Below, piece by piece: positions 1 to 8,241 of a DNA stretch of 34,517 bases (positions are counted from its first letter, which is position 1; each line of letters opens with the position of its first letter). This DNA is from Planctomycetaceae bacterium (GTDB lineage: Bacteria; Planctomycetota; Planctomycetia; Planctomycetales; Planctomycetaceae). The notes beneath the pieces are model-generated. The model was not told where the DNA came from and did no database searches. It saw nothing but the letters and a program-made list of their open reading frames with translations. The position numbers and the translations under genes are program-made. The stretch spans positions 1-34,517 of the forward strand of contig JAQGHT010000557.1 of NCBI GenBank assembly GCA_028291565.1, given 5' to 3'.

Positions 1-295
1 CGATTGGGGTCTTGGTAAACCATATCGGCATCTGGATTTCTGCGTTATCTTAAATCGACATGCGTCTGGAAGGCGGTTGGTGTTAATTTGCAACACAGTC
101 TCGCAGCCCTGGATGCAATTAGGCCGAAGTCGGTCGTGCGTCAGCCCCGCTGATTTTGGAACACAATACCAATCGATGCTTTAAGGCGACAACTTGAGCC
201 CAACTTGGAGGGCAAAAAGGTCGTGTTGAGAAATAACGACTCAGACGGGATTGGAAGAGATTAACCGTGAAGATCCGGTGGTGATCGCCAGGTAT

Positions 296-315
296 GGAGA
301 CTTTCGTGAGTCTCC
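296..315. repeat. Perfect 7-bp hairpin
   Basis: GGAGACT (296-302), loop TTCGTG, AGTCTCC (309-315). There is no U-tract on either side, so it does not look like a standard intrinsic terminator. No function is assigned. Confidence 0.4.
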
Positions 316-550
316 GTGATATTCCAGGATATTGGGAAAAGGAAGAGATGGATCGGGCATCTCGCCGTTTGAGTTGGAAGGATCCCAACCATTCCGAAAT
401 GGCGGAACGTGAAAGTGAGTCTGTGGAAAATCACGTCTGGCTTGCCACCGCAAGTAGGTCGATTTTGCTAAATCGCCAAGACCGGGATGCGTGAGCGCAA
501 CTCGGGACTGCGCCGAGGCTATGGCCGGTGTTCAAAGTGAACTACGAATG

Positions 551-587
551 ATGAAATGGCGTTTTTGACAAAACAGGTCCATTTCAT
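551..587. repeat. Nested hairpin in non-coding DNA
   Basis: ATGAAATGG (551-559) pairs with CCATTTCAT (579-587). The loop contains an inner GTTTT/AAAAC pairing. It could be a terminator-like structure for an unseen transcript, but no adjacent gene end supports that. Confidence 0.35.
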
Positions 588-1138
588 TTCTGAGATTTCG
601 CTCTCACTGGCCAGGCCGCGAGCGATTTATGGGATGATGTTGCCAGCCGTTAACGCTAGAGATTGAGCGAGCAGCTCGGTGGCAATGAGAGTGGTCCGTC
701 GTTTTCGCTCGAATCGGAATGGGCGAAAGTCGTTTTCCTGACGGTGGGGCACTGCATTGTGTACAGTGGGGACAAAGAGGCCAATGGTTCTTATGGACCA
801 TCAGGCTTACTGTCCCGGCCGGTTCGGACGGCAGCGTTGGTGCGGCCTGTCAGATGTTGCGGGGCCCGTCCGATAGAAATCGGATTTTCGCCAATAGCGC
901 AAATCCAGACAGCACAAGCGGCAGCGTCGACAGCACTGGACATTGCCTGGTCAACCCTGCAATCGGCGGCATTGTGGTATGCCCGCAGTGGAGGCGGTCG
1001 TTACGATCACTGACTTCTAAGCATTTGTATGGTACATCGGGTATCGATCAAAAAATCATCCGGATGAAACATTTCGTTACACGTCGGGCGAAGCATTCCG
1101 CGAAAACGTACGGCCTGATCGAAGTACTTCGTGAATCA

Positions 1139-4100
1139 TCAAACCGTTTGTAGTTTGCCCCACCGTGATCCCGATCGGCTTCCAATTGTGCGAGTGACAT
1201 GCACCGCTGGTTGTTCATATTTTCGAAGTGCGGCGTCGAGCAGCAACAACCCGATTCCTGATGCAAACAAGGTATCTGGAGTGAATTTTACTTCCGAATC
1301 GGTGGCGGTTTCTGCGGGTGGTAACTCCAAATGCGTGGCTGGAGTTTCATTTTCAACCGTCGAAATGAAAGCGCTGTCATTCAATATCCGCACGTTCGCC
1401 AGATGAAGGTTGTTCAACGGCGTATTCATTTCTGGAGCGAACGTGACAGATTGCGAAAGGTCCGCTTCTTTGGTTCGCATCACGCTCGATTCGTCGAATT
1501 TGATATCCGAGTCAAGTGAATTCGTGTCGCGCAACAGGGTGGTCGGGGCATCGTCAGCATCTTGTGAATTCAAGTGGGATCCTGAGTCGTCCGCGATTTC
1601 GTCGTTTGCCTTTGACGACAATGAGGACTCAATCAGACTTAGTAATTTGCGCATCGAGTTCAAAGCCGGTGCGGAATCTCCGATTTCCGAACCAGTCCTG
1701 CCAACCGGGCCGTCCGCCAATTCCGCCAGGCCAATCAGTCCGAGGCTGTCTTTCAAATCTGAAGCACGCCGGACCGAGCGAGTGGCCTGGTAAATCAGTC
1801 CGGAACGGTCGAGAGAACCGCCGCTTACGGTCGGGATTGCGATGACAACACCATCTGCATTGGCGGGCAAAGTAATTTTGAGCGAACCCGTGCGTTCAAC
1901 CAGGAACGTGGACGACGTTAAACCATTCGAGTCCGTAGCTGCTGCTCCCGTTGATGAAACACCACCAATGGACGAACCCGTGCCAAAACTACTTCCAATC
2001 GACCCGAAAGACGAACCTCCTGGATTTGAACCGAACGAGGAGCTCGAACTGCCACCGGAACCCAAGTCTTCTGCATTCACAAGTCGGAGACCCACCGCAG
2101 GTGCGGGGCCTGAAAATAGCGGAGGTGGATTATCATGGACAAAAATCGCCTTAATATCCACATGATATGCCAGGGCATGCGATTGTGATGCTGGCCAATT
2201 TCCAACGCGCAAAACATAACTTCCTGCACTCAGGATAGATTGTAACCTACCCAGACTCTCCGATGTGCTTGCCGCCAGAACGTTTCCGAGGGTATCAAGG
2301 ACTTGAATTCCAACCCCTGCCGGCAAGTGGCCCGAGGACAGGCTGAATCTGTAGCTTTGGTCTTGCAACAATTGAAAGCTGTAATCATCGGACGTGTCGT
2401 GATTTCCCGAGGAACTGGAATTCGCGATGCGCTGGACCGTCACTCCGGCCACCAATTCCTTAGGGAACAACACTCCGAGTTGTTGCGGCAAACCTGTCGA
2501 GCTTGATTCTGTATCGTGTGTCCAGATGCGTGGGTCGCCTTGTGTTCCCGGATTCGTTTGGGCCACCGTGAAGTTGACCACATAGTCACCCTGGCTTGTA
2601 TTACCTACAAGCGAATTGCCAACAATATTGGCCAGCCCCTGAGTCCCATCGAGATGTAACTGATAACTTCCAGCCGGCAACCGGTCGAGCACCGAAAAGC
2701 TGGCGACAAAGGTTGTCGAATCAAACGCGGTCAGACGCGGAAAATACTTTTGCCCTAATGAGTCTTGAATGTACACCGCGGAAATCGAACTCTGCGACGT
2801 CGTGTCGAATGCCGTGTTTGCCAATTGTGTCAGATTCATGAATTCTGAAAATTGCACGCTGAATCCGGCTGGAGCCGAGGATAACTGACTTTGATCCGGG
2901 ATCGAAACCGAAGCGACTTCAGGGGCGTCCGGAATCGGGATCACTCGCAAATTCAGGACATACGCCCCCACGTTCTGACCCACGGTGCCGCTATGCGGTA
3001 ATTCTGGATCAAAAGCCGCGCCGTCCAAATCAGACGTTTGTCCTTCGGCCGGCGACGTCAGATTTCGACCTTGAGAAACGGCGATGTAATAGTCACCGGC
3101 ATCAAGTCCCGCAGCCAGAGCCGAATCGAACGCGAGGGGGACCTTGTTATCCGCAGTGCGAGTTGCATTGGCGGTATTGTTGTTGGCTGCGATCAGTTGC
3201 AAATGCCCTGTCGCAGGATCAAGTCGATACAGACTCAGGCCTGAATCCAACCGGGAATTGATTCGACCTGCGAACACTTCGGCTTGCAATCCGATTCGAT
3301 CCGTCGACGTCACCGTAAAGTGATACAGATCCACGTCGTTTCCGGGTAGTTGGGTCGGGTCGGTGCTACTCGCATTATAAAAGGGATCATCACCAATCAC
3401 GCCAGCGATCTGCACCAATCCCTGCTGTTCGAGATTTCCAATTTCAATGGCCGAACTGGGAGTGTCATTTCCTCCCAGGCCAGTCTCCAGAATCGCAGCC
3501 CCGGAAACATCCAGAGGCACAGTCATCCGAATATTGCCATTGGGATCCAACACAATGACCTGATAATTCCCGGCCGTAAATGCCCGCGTCGGAGCGATCT
3601 GTAATTCGAAGATCGAACTGTTGCTGTTTGTCCAGGCAAGAGGTACGTCGTGTCCGGTCGCGTCAACTAATTGCACCGTCGGGACGAATCCCAGAGCCTG
3701 ACTGAAATCGATTCGCGCCGCGAGTGATGAAATATCGGTCGCCAGCACAACTGCGCCACTTGAGGAATTTAACGGCAAGGACACAGGCGTGATGTCGAGG
3801 GTGTACGCGCCCGTCTGGCCCGGCAGCCCGGTATCTGCGATCGATGAGCTAAAGTATTGATTGCCGAGTCCGCTGACCGCAACGAAATACGTCCCCGGAG
3901 CCAGCTGGCGCTGTATTTCTGCAGGACCGGTATCTGTAGAACTGTTTTGGACCAGCAGCCGATGGGCATCCAATGTCGAATGATCGTTGAAATCGTACGC
4001 GGAATTGTTATAGAGGCCCAGCACGCCCGAAGAGGCGCTGAATTCGACATTCGACGCGGCGGTCAATGTGAAGCGATACCAGTCGACTTCAGTGCCACGC

Positions 4101-4303
4101 GTCAGGTTGCCTGGAATCTGGACATCTTGACCATTATTTAATGAGCCCAAATCGGCGGCATTGCTGAGAACGTCCGTGGGATCGCTTGGGGGATCGACAG
4201 TGATCGGTCCCGTCACAGGATTACTCGAAAGCAGAGTCCTGACTTCCAGGAGTTCCGCTGACAGATTAGGGAAATTTCGTTTGCGTCTCAATGAGGTATC
4301 CAC
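1139..4303 (-). CDS. Large secreted surface protein with PPC and Ig-like domains
   Basis: A 1054-aa protein read from a GTG at 4303; a TTG four codons later (4291) is an alternative start. Residues 1-27 are basic followed by AELLEVRTLLSS, which resembles the LEPR-XLL N-terminal motif of planctomycete surface proteins. Pre-peptidase C-terminal-like beta domains are seen at about 45-175, 275-455 and 610-720. The first two carry the VDWYRF and VDLYHF signatures and GxYxLxI endings. An Ig-like segment lies at about 460-580. A Ser/Gly-rich linker spans 749-787 and an acidic tail 880-950. A short hydrophobic stretch (1012-1024) is followed by a basic C-terminus. It is probably exported and structural or adhesive; no catalytic domain is visible. 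It is an isolated minus-strand gene with a gap of over 450 bp upstream. The PPC calls are firm at fold level; the ligand or partner is unknown. Confidence 0.85.
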   Translation of the reverse strand: MDTSLRRKRNFPNLSAELLEVRTLLSSNPVTGPITVDPPSDPTDVLSNAADLGSLNNGQDVQIPGNLTRGTEVDWYRFTLTAASNVEFSASSGVLGLYNNSAYDFNDHSTLDAHRLLVQNSSTDTGPAEIQRQLAPGTYFVAVSGLGNQYFSSSIADTGLPGQTGAYTLDITPVSLPLNSSSGAVVLATDISSLAARIDFSQALGFVPTVQLVDATGHDVPLAWTNSNSSIFELQIAPTRAFTAGNYQVIVLDPNGNIRMTVPLDVSGAAILETGLGGNDTPSSAIEIGNLEQQGLVQIAGVIGDDPFYNASSTDPTQLPGNDVDLYHFTVTSTDRIGLQAEVFAGRINSRLDSGLSLYRLDPATGHLQLIAANNNTANATRTADNKVPLAFDSALAAGLDAGDYYIAVSQGRNLTSPAEGQTSDLDGAAFDPELPHSGTVGQNVGAYVLNLRVIPIPDAPEVASVSIPDQSQLSSAPAGFSVQFSEFMNLTQLANTAFDTTSQSSISAVYIQDSLGQKYFPRLTAFDSTTFVASFSVLDRLPAGSYQLHLDGTQGLANIVGNSLVGNTSQGDYVVNFTVAQTNPGTQGDPRIWTHDTESSSTGLPQQLGVLFPKELVAGVTVQRIANSSSSGNHDTSDDYSFQLLQDQSYRFSLSSGHLPAGVGIQVLDTLGNVLAASTSESLGRLQSILSAGSYVLRVGNWPASQSHALAYHVDIKAIFVHDNPPPLFSGPAPAVGLRLVNAEDLGSGGSSSSSFGSNPGGSSFGSIGSSFGTGSSIGGVSSTGAAATDSNGLTSSTFLVERTGSLKITLPANADGVVIAIPTVSGGSLDRSGLIYQATRSVRRASDLKDSLGLIGLAELADGPVGRTGSEIGDSAPALNSMRKLLSLIESSLSSKANDEIADDSGSHLNSQDADDAPTTLLRDTNSLDSDIKFDESSVMRTKEADLSQSVTFAPEMNTPLNNLHLANVRILNDSAFISTVENETPATHLELPPAETATDSEVKFTPDTLFASGIGLLLLDAALRKYEQPAVHVTRTIGSRSGSRWGKLQTV

Positions 4304-4766
4304 CGTCCACCATCAATCCATTCAAAGGCCCGTTTTGAAGCATCGCCGAACAGTACGCGAATCTGGCAAGTGCTTCAGCGTTCTGATGTCTGGTCGCGCT
4401 CTTTATCCGGAACGCGAAACTTCCACACAATTGTTTGTCTAGAGGTGAGCGTAGGTCGTGAATTCATTCAAATTGCGGCGAATCGCAAATCTCGACCAAT
4501 TCGTCGAATTTCAAAGGATTGTCTGGTTGGATCTGTCAACATTACTGAATGTGACGAGAAGAGGGGTTCGTTCAGAAACGAACATTGAGGTTGCGGAGTG
4601 GCAACGAATTGGGGCAGATTTCGGGGTCGTAAGCTGACCATGCTCGTGCAAGACAGCGCCGTGAGGGATTTTTAGACGGCGAATTGAGCGTGGCTGACGC
4701 TGCCGTGAGTTCCGAACCCAGCGGGGAATTCACCCACGCGGACAAGCCCTGAAACCCTGCAGTTCG
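4304..4766. other. Intergenic gap with a partial palindromic repeat
   Basis: This 460-bp gap lies between the SpoIID gene end and the surface-protein start, both on the minus strand. It must hold the surface-protein promoter, but I could not single out a convincing -35/-10 pair. The only clear structure is the repeat at 4655-4690, listed separately. Confidence 0.4.
4655..4690. repeat. Partial copy of the palindromic element at 23136-23283
   Basis: CGCCGT (4657-4662) pairs with ACGGCG (4676-4681) around a 13-nt loop. GCCGTGAGGGATTTT here matches GCCGTGAAGGATTTT in the left arm of the element at 23136-23283. The following GGCGAATTGAG resembles that arm's GGCTGAATTCGTGAG. A related direct repeat (GCTGCCGTGAG) follows at about 4699-4709. 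It looks like a solo or decayed copy of the same repeat family. Confidence 0.5.
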
Positions 4767-6014
4767 TCATTCGTCTGTTAAGACGACGACCTCAGCTCCC
4801 GGGTAATAGTGAGCTAGAATCTCCAGGCCGTTTTTACCGGCGTGACCCAGGCCCCTCGCGCCCCATTGGCAAAGCCCCACACCGTGACCATTCCCGGAGC
4901 CTGTAAAGACCCAGTTGGTCCCCTGCGCCGCGACCTGGAAATGATGGCTATACAACCCATTCGTGCCGAGAATTCGCCTGAAGGTCGTCGCAGGGAGGGA
5001 AACTGTTTGTTTTCCGTCCGACATGATCACGGGCGCCACACCACCTGGATGCGGAACTGGACCGACTGCCAGCGAAGTTAAGGATTCGAAACGGGATCCC
5101 TGATCCGCGAAATAGCGATGCAGCTTTTCCTGCACTTCTGCGTTCGTTCGCAGAGTTTGCCACCGATAAAGTGGGGAGTCCGCGCACCACTCGCAGATCA
5201 CGCTTTGATGGGGAAATGCGGCGTCGGAAAAGAAATCACTTCCGAGTGACGTGCGTCCACTGCAGACCGCGGAATAGTAAGTGCAAAAGAGTTTCCCCTC
5301 ATAAGTACAGACCATTCCCGCCGTCTCGTAGGCCAATTGCAGACTTTCGGCACTGTCACCCGCCAGCATTCGTCCGTCGCTGGACAAATAACGCCGGCCA
5401 TTATACTTCTGACTGCGGGTCGAGGCGTGGAGATCGTAGAACGCGCCAGGATTTGCGTTCTGCATCTGTGCCAACGCGTAGCTACGTGCGGTAATCGCCT
5501 GGGCTTTACGGGCTTCAGGGCCAAATTCCCGAGGCATTTCCGAATCGACCACGCAGGCGACATAGTCTTCCAGCGGCACGACATTCACGAGTTGCATGCG
5601 GCCGCCAGGAATCCGGATCAGCTGCACCTTTCCTGGATATTCCTTTTCACCCACCCAGACCGCTCCATTTGCCGCAGGGGTAATTTCTAATCGGGGCGCG
5701 GAGAGTTCTCGCTGATCCCAGCGAAAGCCGTTCAAAACCAGCGTCACCGCTGTTTTGGCTTGTCGCGGCTGGTTGAGCAGAATCTGGGTCCCGCCCACCG
5801 GAGTGACCTGGAAGGGACCATCGATTTGAATGGAGACCGTAGTCACGGCTTCAGGAACCAGGCAAACACGAATCGGGCGGAACTTGGCGACGCCTTGAGG
5901 TGGCTGAATGACCAGGCGGGCTCGCTGTCCGCGCTGCCGTGGGAACAAGATCAAGGCAATCACAAACGAAAAGGCCAAGCCTGCAATGATCCACGTTCCT
6001 GTGGGTTTTCGCAT
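4767..6014 (-). CDS. SpoIID/LytB domain protein (putative lytic transglycosylase)
   Basis: A 415-aa protein. I chose the ATG at 6014 because MRKPTGTWIIAG begins a basic-hydrophobic N-terminal anchor (residues 6-24) and an AAAGG-like site lies upstream. The open frame extends 56 codons further, but those residues look non-coding. The SpoIID domain begins at about residue 135. It carries VVDSEMPREF, whose Glu159 matches the catalytic Glu of Bacillus SpoIID, followed by EARKAQAITARSYAL. It ends with the GNGHGVGLCQWGARG motif (about 374-388). Family knowledge: SpoIID proteins cleave denuded peptidoglycan glycan strands. Cysteines (in SAVCSG, VICEWC and GLCQWG) suggest disulfides in an exported protein. 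This is no evidence of sporulation, because the family is widespread in non-sporulating bacteria. The upstream same-strand neighbour is the TPR/alpha-CTD gene, 192 bp away. Confidence 0.85.
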   Translation of the reverse strand: MRKPTGTWIIAGLAFSFVIALILFPRQRGQRARLVIQPPQGVAKFRPIRVCLVPEAVTTVSIQIDGPFQVTPVGGTQILLNQPRQAKTAVTLVLNGFRWDQRELSAPRLEITPAANGAVWVGEKEYPGKVQLIRIPGGRMQLVNVVPLEDYVACVVDSEMPREFGPEARKAQAITARSYALAQMQNANPGAFYDLHASTRSQKYNGRRYLSSDGRMLAGDSAESLQLAYETAGMVCTYEGKLFCTYYSAVCSGRTSLGSDFFSDAAFPHQSVICEWCADSPLYRWQTLRTNAEVQEKLHRYFADQGSRFESLTSLAVGPVPHPGGVAPVIMSDGKQTVSLPATTFRRILGTNGLYSHHFQVAAQGTNWVFTGSGNGHGVGLCQWGARGLGHAGKNGLEILAHYYPGAEVVVLTDE

Positions 6015-6206
6015 CGGCTTGGCCTTTAATGATCGCGGCGCGCGTCCGGCGTAATTCTGGATTGACTTTGAACTTTGCGATTCACGGCGAGCGTCCGGTG
6101 TCAACCGGATGCTCTTTGAAGTTGTTGTTCGTGTCGAAGAAAGTCTTCCACACTCAAGAACCATTGGGCTACTGCCCACCACTCACCAGAATTTGCAATA
6201 ATTCCA

Positions 6207-7577
6207 TCAATCACCACGCAGCTTCAGACCTAAATCAGTCAGCTTGCTGCGGACTTCGTTCAACGACGTCACGCCGAAGTTCTTGCTTTCCAGCAATTCT
6301 TCCTGTGTTCGCTGCACGAGTTCGCCCAATGTTGTAATCCCCAGCCGCGACATGCACTTGCGAGCACGCACCGAGAGATTGAGATCTGCAACCGGACGGC
6401 CCATAAGAGCCTGTTCCTGCGGCGACAGGGCTTCGTTGCGATAGTAGTCCCGCGACTTGCTGTCTTTGCTGCTGGCGGCCGTCGTCTGCAGTGCCTGTCC
6501 GAGGGACAATCCCTTGGACTCGAGCATCAACTTGATTTCGTTGAGCGACGTGTCTCCGAAATTCTTGCTGCCGAGCAATTCCTGTTCGGTAATCTTCGTC
6601 AGATCGCCGAGGTTGCGAATTCCCATCTTTTGCAGACAGTTCCGGGCTCGAACCGAAAGTTCGAAGTCCGTCACCGGGATTTCCAGCAATTGACTGAGGC
6701 GTGCCTGGTTCCGCAACGACTCTTCGTCGTAGTACATGCCTTGGGCAGCATCGATATCTTTGAGATAGAGACGCGCCCGCTGATGATTAGGCTGGACTTC
6801 CAGAACTCGCTTAAAGCAATACGCCGCAGCGGGATAATTCTCCAGATCTTCGTACAATAGACCCAGATTCATCATTGCACCGAGGTACAATGGCGGCCGG
6901 GAGAGTGACCGCTCATAGAGCCGGACAGCTTCTTCATCGTTACCGCGCAACATGTTCTCTGCGGCCAGAGAGAACAAGGCCTTCGAATGGTACGGGTCCA
7001 TGTCGACGGCACGTTCGAAGTATTCCACCGCACCGTATGTGTCGCCTCGATCCGAAAGAATGCAACCCATCTGGTAGCAATATTCGGCGCGTGTCGCCCC
7101 ACCCAGTGGAGCGGAACTATGGACCAACTTTTCAGCTTCTTCCAATCGCCCCTGCGCCCGAATTGCCCCAGCGCGGCTCAGACGGCAATCCACGGCGTCC
7201 GCACCAAGCTTTTCAGCCCGGTCAAAGGCTTCAACCGCATCCTCGAACCGTTCCAAGCCGAGCAACACTTGTCCGTCGTAGTACTGCGCGACAGGATCTT
7301 TGTCCAATTCGGACAATAAGTCATGGGCGCGAGGCTGCTGGCCGAGGAAGTACAGCGTTACGCCGACTTTGGCCCTCAGTTTGGGAGATTTGTCGCCGGT
7401 CAGAAATTTTTCTTCCAGGGTTTGGATTTCCTGCCGGACTTCAGAATACTGACTGCGAGCAACCGCTCGCTCCAGATTCTTCGCCTGTTCGAAGCCGAAC
7501 GGGCCGTCACTCTGCAGAAGTTCACGCACATTCACCGGCTGTTGAGCCACAAGTAAACTATCCTTGCTGCGTCCCAT
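6207..7577 (-). CDS. TPR protein with two C-terminal RNA polymerase alpha-CTD-like domains
   Basis: A 456-aa cytoplasmic protein with no signal or membrane segment. The ATG at 7577 is chosen over a TTG at 7592 because GGAG lies 9 nt upstream. Residues about 65-280 are tetratricopeptide repeats (for example AVEYFERAVDMDP and AAYCFKRVLEVQPNH). Residues about 300-362 and 391-454 are two copies of the RNA polymerase alpha-subunit C-terminal fold. Each has an LSVRAR-x-C helix, a G-x-x-x-LGDL/LGEL helix and a KNFG-x-TSLNE helix-hairpin-helix. Compared with the E. coli alpha-CTD, Arg265 and Cys269 are kept in both copies and Asn268 only in the first. Lys271 is Gln or Ser and Lys298 is Thr. There is no alpha N-terminal assembly domain, so this is not RpoA. 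A role in transcription or in DNA or polymerase binding is inference. Confidence 0.9.
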   Translation of the reverse strand: MGRSKDSLLVAQQPVNVRELLQSDGPFGFEQAKNLERAVARSQYSEVRQEIQTLEEKFLTGDKSPKLRAKVGVTLYFLGQQPRAHDLLSELDKDPVAQYYDGQVLLGLERFEDAVEAFDRAEKLGADAVDCRLSRAGAIRAQGRLEEAEKLVHSSAPLGGATRAEYCYQMGCILSDRGDTYGAVEYFERAVDMDPYHSKALFSLAAENMLRGNDEEAVRLYERSLSRPPLYLGAMMNLGLLYEDLENYPAAAYCFKRVLEVQPNHQRARLYLKDIDAAQGMYYDEESLRNQARLSQLLEIPVTDFELSVRARNCLQKMGIRNLGDLTKITEQELLGSKNFGDTSLNEIKLMLESKGLSLGQALQTTAASSKDSKSRDYYRNEALSPQEQALMGRPVADLNLSVRARKCMSRLGITTLGELVQRTQEELLESKNFGVTSLNEVRSKLTDLGLKLRGD

Positions 7578-7806
7578 CCGCCAACGCTCCAAAGATGTGT
7601 TTGACTCTCAGGCCTTCCAGCGAGTCCAGCCAATGCCGAAACAGGACGCTGACGCCCGGTCAAACACAATAATGATTCAAGATCTGATTCTATACAATCA
7701 GCGCCCCGGTTTTGGCCGGTTCGCAATCCGGTAGAGTATAGCCGCACATCATTTAGATGCAAGCCATGCCGTCAAATCGAGTCCGGCTTATCCGAAACAC
7801 CCATTT

Positions 7807-8151
7807 TCAAACGGGATCTTTTCGCCAGGCAGAGAAGACAAAACCCGGCTCGTCGGAGTTCGCCAACGGAAATGCACTCAGAACTTTGGACCGCCCGAGA
7901 TTCGCACGAACGTCAGAACGGATCTCTTCAACTGCCGCTTCATCGAGCTTTTCGTGGGGAAATTCCTGCTTCGCAATTTGCGTGATCAATTCGGTTGTCG
8001 AACGGACTTCTTCGGTCTTGGCTTTGTCTGAAACCGGATTTGTCTCGTTCTTTTTGGCTGGCTCGTCCGCGTGGCCTGCGATGACCGCAGCCAAAGTCGA
8101 TCCAGTCGCGACAGATCCCGTGAACTGACGGCGTGTCATGCGATCTGGCAT
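7807..8151 (-). CDS. Small Tat-exported protein of unknown function
   Basis: A 114-aa protein. The start at 8151 is supported by AAGGA about 8 nt upstream; an internal ATG at 8139 is possible. The N-terminus MTRRQFTGSVATGSTLAAVIAG is a twin-arginine signal with a short hydrophobic core, and a mature chain starts near AHADEP or GHADEP. The rest is charged and probably helical (KTEEVRSTTELITQIAKQEF) and ends in FVFSAWRKDPV. I recognise no domain. It lies 90 bp downstream of the PfkB kinase gene on the same strand, so it may be the last gene of that operon, perhaps a small periplasmic accessory subunit. Confidence 0.7.
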   Translation of the reverse strand: MPDRMTRRQFTGSVATGSTLAAVIAGHADEPAKKNETNPVSDKAKTEEVRSTTELITQIAKQEFPHEKLDEAAVEEIRSDVRANLGRSKVLSAFPLANSDEPGFVFSAWRKDPV

Positions 8152-8241
8152 AGGTCGAGTCCTTCGGAAAATGAGTAGCGCTTAGATCGTGGACCAATCG
8201 GGACAAGCCCGGCCTCGGAAATTCATTGACAAGCGTCGCCT

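Larger units (their letters stand above)
1..1138. other. Region without a convincing gene
   Basis: I see no reading frame here with recognisable protein character. The open frames on both strands (the longest about 144 codons, 719-1153 plus) have erratic composition, no usable ribosome binding site and no family resemblance. Two hairpins can be seen. One is at 296-315 (7-bp perfect stem GGAGACT/AGTCTCC, 6-nt loop). The other is at 551-587 (9-bp stem ATGAAATGG/CCATTTCAT with an inner GTTTT/AAAAC stem). The region lies downstream of the minus-strand surface-protein gene. It may hold decayed sequence or the edge of a gene outside the window. Confidence 0.5.

Noticed and set aside
719-1153. 144-codon plus-strand open frame in the first kilobase
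   Set aside because: No recognisable family, uneven composition, no ribosome binding site, and overlap with the end of the surface-protein gene on the other strand.
4767-6014. SpoIID homologue as evidence of sporulation
   Set aside because: The family occurs in many non-sporulating bacteria as a peptidoglycan enzyme, and no other sporulation gene is present.
6207-7577. Annotation as RNA polymerase subunit alpha (rpoA)
   Set aside because: Only the C-terminal module is shared, in two copies; the assembly domain is absent and no ribosomal-protein genes are adjacent.
6875-7672. 265-codon plus-strand open frame
   Set aside because: Antisense to the TPR region of the alpha-CTD protein, with Arg/Pro-rich low-quality translation.
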